Origin: Clostridia bacterium
GTDB taxonomy: Bacteria > Bacillota > Clostridia > Christensenellales > Aristaeellaceae
DNA: 12,317 nt
Direction of reading: 5' to 3'
NCBI GenBank assembly: GCA_017551645.1
Contig: JAFZLE010000229.1
Coordinates: 1-12,317 of the forward strand
A program made the position numbers and the translations under genes. Shown here piece by piece: positions 6,659 to 12,317 of the stretch (its first letter is position 1; each line of letters opens with the position of its first letter). A model generated the notes under the pieces. It was given only the letters and a program-made list of their open reading frames with translations. It made no database searches and was not told the DNA's origin.

Positions 6659-8197
6659 ATGCGCAAAATTCTGGCTCTGTTGCTTGCCGCGCTCATGCTG
6701 GTAAGTGTCTTCTCCGCTTTCGCCGAAGGCGAAGAGCCCTTTGTCATCACCGTACACCTGCCCTACTACGGCGAGACCGAGCCCGTAGGCTGCACCGGTG
6801 AGGAAGGCAACCCGCTGCTCAAGGTCATCGAAGATACCTGCAACGTGGATCTCCGCATCACCTGGGCTCCCCAGGGCGACTACACCACCAAGTTCAACAC
6901 CGTGATGGCTTCCACCGAGCAGCCCATGGTCATGGTCATCAACTCCGGTATCACCACCAACGCCAACTACCTGCAGATGTGCAAGGACGGCGCTTTCTGG
7001 GATCTGACCGACTACCTCAAGGGCAACGATTTCATCATGGAGAACCTCGCTTCCCCCAGCTCCCTGGCCATAACCTCCGTGGGCGGCAGGAACTACCTGT
7101 TCCCCTCCATGGCGGCGGCTGCCCGCGTAGGCATCCTGTACCGTGAAGACTGGATGGAGAACCTCAAGGCCAAGGGCATCGAGCTCGAAGTGCCCTACAA
7201 CATCGCCACCTTCAAAGAGATGGTCAAGGCGTTCACCGAGAACGATCCCGACGGCAACGGCGAGGATGACACCATCGGCTTCGCGTACTGCGACAACAAG
7301 GACAACGAGCTGACCTACGCCGGCTTCAACACCCTGGCAGTCATGATGGGCGCTCCCAACTACTGGGGCTTCGATGAGGACGGCGAGCTGCTGCCCTACT
7401 TCATGTTCGACGAGTATTACGACACCCTGGACCTGTTCAACTGGATGTACGTGAACGGCTACATGAACAAGGACTTCGCCATCAACACCGATAAGCACGG
7501 CCCCCTCGCCAACGGTGTAGCGGGCTCCATGATCACCACCGCCACCAACCAGGCGGGCAACAAGTACGCCAACGCCAAGAACGTTGACCCCAACGCGAAG
7601 ATCGCGCAGACCCAGGACTTCTTCACCGACGACGGCGAGCAGGTCATCAACTCCGTGCTGTCCGTGGGCGGCCTGGGCGGCATACTGATCCCCACCGCTT
7701 CCGTTAAGGACGCCGAGACCGTTCAGAAGATCATCGACTTCATCGTGCAGCTCAACGACGAGTGCGGCATCTATCTGGCTGTCGGCGTGGAAGACCTCCA
7801 CTGGACCCGCCAGGAAGACGGCTCCATCACCGTGAGCGACGAGCAGAAGCAGCGCCGCGTGGATGACGGCTCCAGCGAAGCCTTCGCTTCCATGTTCCCG
7901 CGCCGCGTGCAGTCTCCGGACTACGGCCAGGGCATGAGCGCCACCCAGAAGATCACCGCTTACTCTCTGAGCATCGAGAAGTACTGCAAGGTCGACGAGG
8001 CCATCGGCTACATGAGCGAGGATTCCCGCGCCCTGCAGACCGAGATCGCCTACATCATTTCCGACGCCCGCGTAGCCTACATGACCGGTGAGATCGACAT
8101 GGAAGGCTTCGCCGCCGCCATCGACCAGTGGCTCGCCGCCGGCGGACAGGAGATCATCAATCAGGTAAACGAAGCCTACGAAGAGGCGCATAAGTAA
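6659..8197 (+). CDS. Extracellular solute-binding protein, LplA-like CUT1 family (SBP2)
   Basis: A 512-residue binding protein for a sugar ABC importer, first gene of importer 2. Start ATG at 6659 with AAGGAGG 8 nt upstream. The leader has Arg2-Lys3, a hydrophobic core (about 4-19) and an AFA|EGE signal peptidase I-like site after residue 22. There is no cysteine in the leader, so no lipid anchor is predicted. The mature protein has an early GCTGEEGNPLLKVIEDTCNVD segment of the kind seen in LplA-type proteins, an Asp-rich NDPDGNGEDDT stretch that resembles an EF-hand-like calcium loop, and a diverged DLHWTRQEDG segment matching SBP1. Codon use is strongly biased (GCC, AAC, ATC, CTG), more so than in the - strand operon, as expected for a highly expressed protein. 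Partners are the permeases at 8336 and 9530. Substrate unknown. Confidence 0.88.
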   Translation: MRKILALLLAALMLVSVFSAFAEGEEPFVITVHLPYYGETEPVGCTGEEGNPLLKVIEDTCNVDLRITWAPQGDYTTKFNTVMASTEQPMVMVINSGITTNANYLQMCKDGAFWDLTDYLKGNDFIMENLASPSSLAITSVGGRNYLFPSMAAAARVGILYREDWMENLKAKGIELEVPYNIATFKEMVKAFTENDPDGNGEDDTIGFAYCDNKDNELTYAGFNTLAVMMGAPNYWGFDEDGELLPYFMFDEYYDTLDLFNWMYVNGYMNKDFAINTDKHGPLANGVAGSMITTATNQAGNKYANAKNVDPNAKIAQTQDFFTDDGEQVINSVLSVGGLGGILIPTASVKDAETVQKIIDFIVQLNDECGIYLAVGVEDLHWTRQEDGSITVSDEQKQRRVDDGSSEAFASMFPRRVQSPDYGQGMSATQKITAYSLSIEKYCKVDEAIGYMSEDSRALQTEIAYIISDARVAYMTGEIDMEGFAAAIDQWLAAGGQEIINQVNEAYEEAHK

Positions 8198-8229
8198 TTC
8201 CACGCGCACAACGGCTTTTCATGGGCATG

Positions 8230-8260
8230 CGGAGCGCCGCGCCAGCGGCGCTCCGTTTTT
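8230..8260 (+). terminator. Intrinsic terminator between SBP2 and the permease genes
   Basis: An 11-bp perfect stem, CGGAGCGCCGC (8230-8240) with GCGGCGCTCCG (8245-8255) and a GCCA loop, followed by TTTTT (8256-8260). It sits 32 nt after the SBP2 stop. I see no clear promoter between it and the permease at 8336, so partial read-through probably sets a lower permease level than that of the binding protein. Confidence 0.85.
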
Positions 8261-8268
8261 AAAGCAGC

Positions 8269-8308
8269 CGCATCTCAGGTGCATACGGGCGTTTGCGCCT
8301 GAGATGCG
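8269..8308 (+). other. Long stem-loop in the leader of the permease genes
   Basis: A 15-bp stem (8269-8283 with 8294-8308, one T-G wobble at 8280/8297) and a 10-nt loop, TACGGGCGTT. It lies just after the terminator and 12 nt before the ribosome site (AAGGAGG, 8321-8327) of the LplB-like gene. No U-run follows, so it is not a second terminator. It may protect the 5' end of a read-through or processed permease mRNA, or act as a regulatory element. Confidence 0.6.
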
Positions 8309-8335
8309 ACAGCGGCAGATAAGGAGGGATCTTTT

Positions 8336-9529
8336 TTGAGTGACAAAAGCGCTGTGATAAGGCAGAACACTCCAAACCCGCGCAGCGTAGAGGTGGTGGC
8401 GTACGGCGCCCTGTTTTTGAGCGCGGCAGTATTCCTGGCTGGCTTGGTTGGGATGGTCTTAGGCGGTTTCCTTAATCAGCTGAACGCCTGGGCGCTCAAC
8501 AACACCGTCAGCGCGTGGCTGCTCATGTTCGTGCTGGGCGCGGCGTTCCTTGCCATATCCGTATACGTCGTCAAGACGAACCGCAAAGACCCCGCGAAAC
8601 TCAGGCACATCGCGCGCTACAGATACATTTACCTGATGCTGATCCCCGGCGCGCTGTATTACCTGATATTCAAATTCCTTCCCGTGCTCAACCTGAAGAT
8701 CGTGTTCCAGGTCTATTCCCCCACCCTGCAGCAGCAGGAGAGGGTCAGCTGGCAGGCTCCGCTGCTTATGAACTTCACCAGCTTCTTCTCAAACGTTTGG
8801 TTCTGGAAACTGCTGAGGAACACGCTGATACTGGCGCTGCTGAACATCACTTTCTATTTCCCCTTCCCCATCATAATGGCGCTGCTGCTCAACGAGATCA
8901 AGCACATGAGCTTCAAGCGCATAAGCCAGTCGGTGCTGTACCTGCCCCACTTCGTGAGCTGGACCGTGCTGGGTTCGCTTATGATAATGCTGCTGGGTCC
9001 CGAACCCAACGGTCTTGTGAACTCCATGCTCAAAAACTCGGGCAGCGACACCATACCGTTCATGATGAGCGAGGCCTGGTTCAGGCCCCTGTACATCATA
9101 GAGCTCATCTGGAAGGAATCCGGCTGGGGCACGATAATCTACCTGGCCGCGCTTTCCGGCGTGGACGAACAGCTTTACGAGGCCGCGGTCATAGACGGCG
9201 CGGGCCGCTTCAAGCAGCTCCTCCATATAACCCTGCCCTCCATACTGCCCACCATCGTGACCCTGCTCATACTGCGCATGGGCTCGTTCCTGGACAGCGG
9301 TTTCGACCAGATCTACCTGATGCTCAACTCCAGCAACCGTGAAGTCGCCACGGTATTCGATACATACGTGTACGACATGGGTCTGGCGGGCGTGCTCACA
9401 TCGCCGGTAGGCACCACCAACTATTCTTACTCCGCCACGATAGGCGTGTTCAGGAGCGTGGTCAGCCTGGTACTCGTAATGGGCTCCAACGCGATCGCGA
9501 AGGCTGCGGGAGAGGACGGTGTTTACTAA
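8336..9529 (+). CDS. LplB-like sugar ABC transporter permease with two extra N-terminal TM helices
   Basis: A 397-residue integral membrane permease of the CUT1 (LplB/MalF-like) type, pairing with the product of the next gene. The start is TTG at 8336, with AAGGAGG 8 nt upstream. The core (about 95-397) contains six hydrophobic segments and a clear EAA loop for ATPase docking, YEAAVIDGAGRFKQLLHITL (281-300). LplB permeases are usually near 300 residues; this one has about 90 more at the N-terminus, comprising two hydrophobic segments (about 21-45 and 58-79) joined by a short polar loop. A basic stretch, KTNRKDPAKLRH (80-91), follows and places that side in the cytoplasm by the positive-inside rule. 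The stop TAA at 9527-9529 directly abuts the next ATG, suggesting translational coupling. No ATPase gene is present; a shared MsmX-type ATPase elsewhere is usual in Firmicutes. Confidence 0.9.
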   Translation: MSDKSAVIRQNTPNPRSVEVVAYGALFLSAAVFLAGLVGMVLGGFLNQLNAWALNNTVSAWLLMFVLGAAFLAISVYVVKTNRKDPAKLRHIARYRYIYLMLIPGALYYLIFKFLPVLNLKIVFQVYSPTLQQQERVSWQAPLLMNFTSFFSNVWFWKLLRNTLILALLNITFYFPFPIIMALLLNEIKHMSFKRISQSVLYLPHFVSWTVLGSLMIMLLGPEPNGLVNSMLKNSGSDTIPFMMSEAWFRPLYIIELIWKESGWGTIIYLAALSGVDEQLYEAAVIDGAGRFKQLLHITLPSILPTIVTLLILRMGSFLDSGFDQIYLMLNSSNREVATVFDTYVYDMGLAGVLTSPVGTTNYSYSATIGVFRSVVSLVLVMGSNAIAKAAGEDGVY

Positions 9530-11227
9530 ATGAAGAAGAGCTTTACTCTCACATACGAGCAGATCCGTCAAAAGCAGCTTAAGCAGAGCAAAATACTGAT
9601 CGTGGTAGGCATCGTGCTTATCGCCGTCGCCATATTCGGGCTGTCCATATTCGCGTCCGGTCAGCGGGACAAGCTTTACACCCGGCAGCTGCTGATCTCC
9701 CTGACCCAGAGTGCGTATACCACCGCCATCAACACTGACGACGGCGGCGCAAAGGCTGCCGGCGAAGACGCGAAGGGATACCTGCTCAATACCGTTGAAA
9801 GCACTGCTACAAAGCGCATAGCGCTGCTCAAAAACAAACTGGGCGAAACTCCGGAAGGCACGGACGCCGGGGCCGCCGACAGCGCGTCGTCCGTGAACGC
9901 GCAGATCGCCCAGTGGAACACGCAGCTCACTTTCATCACGGATCATATAAACGCTTCCATGGACGAAGCGGCCAACGAGAGCATCAAGGCCGAGATCACC
10001 CAAGCCAACGCGGAAGCGGCCAAAGCGCGGGAAAACTACACCGCCGCGGCCACGGAAAGCAGAAACGCGGGCAACAAAGTCACGAAGGGCAAGGGCAAGC
10101 TCAGCCGCGGCACCATGACCCAGCAGGAATACGACGAGCTCGTAAGCGCCCAGGCAGAGGCCGACAGGCTTAAAAACGCCGCCTACGAAGCCCAGACCGC
10201 CGCGGAGACGCGCCTCAAGGACGCGTATCTGTCCTCGCTTGAATACATGCCCCGCTTAAGCGCCTGGCAGAAGCTGTGCCTGACCCTCTCCTCCGCCGGC
10301 TGGTGGATCGCCTTGTTCGTGCTGGGCGCGGAAGCTGTTGTCATAGGAATACTGGTCATTAAAAAGGCCAAGTACAAGCCTTCCAGCCTGCTGATGGACG
10401 TTATCATCTACGATTTCTTCATAGTTCTGGGCACCGCGATGCTGCTGCCGCTATTGTACGTGGCGGTTGGTTCCGTGTCGTCCACGGGCCTCGCCCAGCT
10501 CAGATTCGGGAAGTTCGATATCTCTGCGTATAAGATGATCGCCCTTTCCAAACGCACCTTGAGGACGCTGGGCAATTCCTTCCTGATCACCATAGTGGGC
10601 ACGCTGTTCAATATCTCCATCACGGCCATAACCGCTTACGGCCTTAGCAAGAAAGACCTGCCCGGACGCAAGTGGATGATGCGCCTGGTGGTGGTGTTCA
10701 TGCTGTTCCACGCGGGCCTGATACCCGATTACATGCTGGTGGCCAATTCCCTGCACCTGACCAACACGTACTGGGCGATCTGGCTGCCCGTGCTGATCTC
10801 ATCCAGCAACCTGATAATAATGAAGAACTTCTTCCAGCAGCTGCCCGAATCCATAGAGGAATCCGCGCGCATAGACGGCTGCAACGAGATACAGAGCTTC
10901 ATCCACATCGTGCTGCCCATGTCCATGGCCTCCATAGCTACCTTCAGCCTGTTCTACGCGGTAGGCCACTGGAACAACTACCAGCGCGCGATGATCTACT
11001 TGAGCGACGACAAAAAGTACCCCATAACCGTGCTGCTCAGGCAGATCGTCATACTCTCCCAGGGCTCGCTCGCCGACGACGTCCAGCCGGATGTGCAGGT
11101 GTGGGCGCCGACTTCCTCGGTCAAGTACGCCACCATCATGGTGGGCACTATACCGATCATCTGCGTGTACCCCTTCCTGCAGAAGCACTTTACCAAGGGC
11201 GTTCTGATGGGATCCGTAAAAGGATGA
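9530..11227 (+). CDS. YtcP-like sugar ABC transporter permease fused to an N-terminal TM-helical ectodomain-TM module
   Basis: A 565-residue permease, nearly twice the usual length of about 295. Residues about 285-565 form a normal YtcP/MalG-like core with six hydrophobic segments, the EAA loop EESARIDGCNEIQSFIHIVL (443-462) and the GSVKG tail seen in the permease at the window start. The N-terminus is different: a basic cytoplasmic stretch (KQKQLKQSK, about 14-21 region), TM helix about 22-43, about 210 Ala/Glu/Lys-rich residues predicted to be mostly helical (possible coiled coil about 125-180 and 196-236, split by a KGKGKLSRG turn at 186-194), then TM about 257-278 and KKAKYK. Charge on both sides places the helical domain outside the membrane. 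The ATG at 9530 follows the upstream TAA without a gap and has only a weak GAGAGGA site, so it is probably coupled. The ectodomain's role is unknown. Confidence 0.88.
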   Translation: MKKSFTLTYEQIRQKQLKQSKILIVVGIVLIAVAIFGLSIFASGQRDKLYTRQLLISLTQSAYTTAINTDDGGAKAAGEDAKGYLLNTVESTATKRIALLKNKLGETPEGTDAGAADSASSVNAQIAQWNTQLTFITDHINASMDEAANESIKAEITQANAEAAKARENYTAAATESRNAGNKVTKGKGKLSRGTMTQQEYDELVSAQAEADRLKNAAYEAQTAAETRLKDAYLSSLEYMPRLSAWQKLCLTLSSAGWWIALFVLGAEAVVIGILVIKKAKYKPSSLLMDVIIYDFFIVLGTAMLLPLLYVAVGSVSSTGLAQLRFGKFDISAYKMIALSKRTLRTLGNSFLITIVGTLFNISITAITAYGLSKKDLPGRKWMMRLVVVFMLFHAGLIPDYMLVANSLHLTNTYWAIWLPVLISSSNLIIMKNFFQQLPESIEESARIDGCNEIQSFIHIVLPMSMASIATFSLFYAVGHWNNYQRAMIYLSDDKKYPITVLLRQIVILSQGSLADDVQPDVQVWAPTSSVKYATIMVGTIPIICVYPFLQKHFTKGVLMGSVKG

Positions 11228-11248
11228 TCCGTATAACGGTATACATGG

Positions 11249-11289
11249 CGGCCCGGGATCGCGTGATTTCGGGCCGTCTTTGTATTTCT
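11249..11289 (+). terminator. Intrinsic terminator of the importer 2 operon
   Basis: CGGCCCG (11249-11255) pairs with CGGGCCG (11270-11276), and the stem continues inward through two G-T wobbles and three Watson-Crick pairs to a GCGT loop (11261-11264), 12 bp in all. A T-rich run, TCTTTGTATTTCT, follows. It lies 21 nt after the stop of the YtcP-like permease and upstream of the GAPDH promoter. Confidence 0.78.
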
Positions 11290-11346
11290 CCCCCCAATAT
11301 GTGGCAAAATATAACACACCGGGCGCAAAATGTCCCGCCTTTTCTA

Positions 11347-11375
11347 TGGACAAACGTGCCAAAAGGCGTTATAAT
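11347..11375 (+). promoter_or_regulatory. SigA-type promoter of the GAPDH gene
   Basis: TGGACA (11347-11352), a 17-nt spacer and a perfect TATAAT (11370-11375). Transcription would start near 11382, with a leader of about 54 nt ending in GGGAGG (11422-11427), 8 nt before the ATG at 11436. Together with the terminator upstream, this makes GAPDH a separate transcription unit. Confidence 0.8.
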
Positions 11376-11435
11376 AAGGAATGGTAGATTATTTACCGAA
11401 TTATTATTTCGCAATCAATTTGGGAGGTTTTTCTT

Positions 11436-12317
11436 ATGGTAAGAGTTGCAATCAACGGCTTTGGACGCATCGGCCGCCTGGCTTTCCGTCAGATGTTCGG
11501 CGCTAAGGGCTACAAAATCGTGGCCATCAACGACCTGACCAGCCCCGCCATGCTCGCGCATCTGCTCAAGTACGACACCGCTCAGAAGGGCTACTGCGGC
11601 GTGATCGGCGAAAACAAGCACACCGTTGAATCCAAGGAGCCCGTATTTGAAGAAGACGGCAAGACCGTGAAAGTCCCCGGCTCCATCACCGTAGACGGCA
11701 CCGAGATCACCATTTATGCCGAGCCCAAGGCGCAGAACCTGCCCTGGAAAAAGCTGAAGGTAGACGTAGTGCTGGAGTGCACCGGCTTCTACACCTCCAA
11801 GGCCAAGGCCCAGGCGCACATCGACGCCGGCGCCAAGAAGGTCGTCATCTCCGCCCCCGCCGGCAACGACCTGCCCACCATCGTTTATAACGTGAACAAC
11901 GACGTGCTCAAGCCCGAAGACAACATCATCTCCGCGGCCAGCTGCACCACCAACTGCCTGGCGCCCATGACCAAGGCTCTGAACGACACCTATCCCATCC
12001 AGAGCGGCATCATGACCACCGTGCACGCCTACACCGGCGACCAGATGATCCTTGACGGCCCGCACCGCAAGGGCGACCTGCAGAGAGCCCGCGCCGGCGC
12101 TGCCAACATCGTGCCCAACTCCACCGGCGCCGCCAAGGCCATCGGCCTGGTGATCCCCGAGCTGAACGGCAAGCTGATCGGCTCCGCGCAGCGCGTGCCC
12201 GTGGCCACCGGCTCCACCACCATCCTGGTTGCCGTCGTGAAGGGCAAGGAAGTCACCAAGGAAGCCGTCAACGCCGCGATGAAGGCCCAGGCCTCCGAGA
12301 GCTTCGGCTACACCACC
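11436..12317 (+). CDS. gap: Glyceraldehyde-3-phosphate dehydrogenase, class I (3' end cut by window)
   Basis: Glycolytic enzyme converting glyceraldehyde 3-phosphate, NAD+ and phosphate to 1,3-bisphosphoglycerate in the cytoplasm. 294 codons are present and open to the window edge; the family is about 335 residues, so roughly 40 C-terminal residues are missing. The NAD-binding motif INGFGRIGR is at 6-14. Asp33 (INDLTS) follows the second strand and favours NAD+ over NADP+. The active site [12 protein letters not shown] (166-177) has catalytic Cys170, with the partner His in TVHAYTGDQ (His197). NSTGAAK (228-234) and [11 protein letters not shown] (250-260) carry substrate-phosphate residues. 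Start ATG at 11436 behind GGGAGG. Codon use is strongly biased, as expected for a highly expressed glycolytic gene. It has its own promoter, and its link to the sugar-uptake genes is probably only positional. The missing C-terminus is due to the window, not a truncation. Confidence 0.96.
   Translation, partial: MVRVAINGFGRIGRLAFRQMFGAKGYKIVAINDLTSPAMLAHLLKYDTAQKGYCGVIGENKHTVESKEPVFEEDGKTVKVPGSITVDGTEITIYAEPKAQNLPWKKLKVDVVLECTGFYTSKAKAQAHIDAGAKKVVISAPAGNDLPTIVYNVNNDVLKPEDNIISAASCTTNCLAPMTKALNDTYPIQSGIMTTVHAYTGDQMILDGPHRKGDLQRARAGAANIVPNSTGAAKAIGLVIPELNGKLIGSAQRVPVATGSTTILVAVVKGKEVTKEAVNAAMKAQASESFGYTT

Noticed and set aside
6635..8209. Full-length open frame of 524 codons antisense to SBP2
   Set aside because: Same cause as for SBP1: a His/Val/Gly-rich low-information translation with no recognisable domain, lying opposite a well-supported gene.
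11300..11318. TGTGGCAAAATATAACACA upstream of the GAPDH promoter as a possible Rex-like redox operator
   Set aside because: Only the outer TGTG/CACA arms match, the centre does not fit the Rex consensus, and the site lies about 30 bp upstream of the -35 box. It is too weak to call.
11415..12065. Antisense open frames across the GAPDH gene
   Set aside because: The + strand frame encodes an unmistakable GAPDH with its active-site motif; the antisense frames are by-products of its codon bias.
1..12317. CRISPR arrays, tRNA or rRNA genes, insertion sequences
   Set aside because: I saw no regularly spaced repeats, no tRNA-like cloverleaf sequence, no transposase motifs and no flanking terminal repeats in the window.

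Overview
The window (about 12.3 kb, GC-rich, strong GGAGG ribosome sites) looks like a chromosomal carbohydrate-use region of a Gram-positive-type anaerobe. The likeliest home is Clostridia, perhaps a Christensenellales-like gut or rumen lineage. That placement rests on LplA/LplB/YtcP-type CUT1 importers with no ATPase gene beside them, Firmicutes-like leaders and a clostridial-looking GAPDH. It is an inference, not a proof.

Layout. (1) 1-1775, + strand: the last 60 codons of a YtcP-type sugar ABC permease, then a secreted solute-binding protein (SBP1), closed by a 13-bp bidirectional terminator. (2) 1857-6389, - strand: a compact four-gene operon transcribed BadF-type sugar kinase -> SIS-domain protein B -> SIS-domain protein A -> DUF5107/TPR protein, ending at the same terminator. 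(3) 6390-6658: a divergent regulatory region with one good promoter on each strand and a dyad just downstream of each predicted start point. (4) 6659-11227, + strand: a second importer, SBP2 -> terminator -> long stem-loop -> LplB-like permease (TTG start) -> YtcP-like permease, closed by a terminator. (5) 11436-end: a separately promoted class I GAPDH gene, cut by the window edge.

How it may work together. The two importers would bring in one or two glycans. The kinase would phosphorylate a sugar, the SIS proteins would act on the sugar phosphate, and the DUF5107 protein has a mutarotase-like domain suited to binding carbohydrate. The substrate cannot be read from the sequence; an amino sugar is only a guess from the kinase's resemblance to N-acetylglucosamine kinases.

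The most unusual feature is in importer 2. The YtcP-like permease carries a TM - about 210-residue Ala-rich helical domain - TM module in front of an otherwise normal permease core, and its partner LplB-like permease has two extra N-terminal TM helices. Both binding proteins have signal peptidase I-type leaders with no lipobox, so they would not be lipid-anchored. A permease-borne ectodomain that recruits a soluble binding protein or senses substrate is a testable idea.
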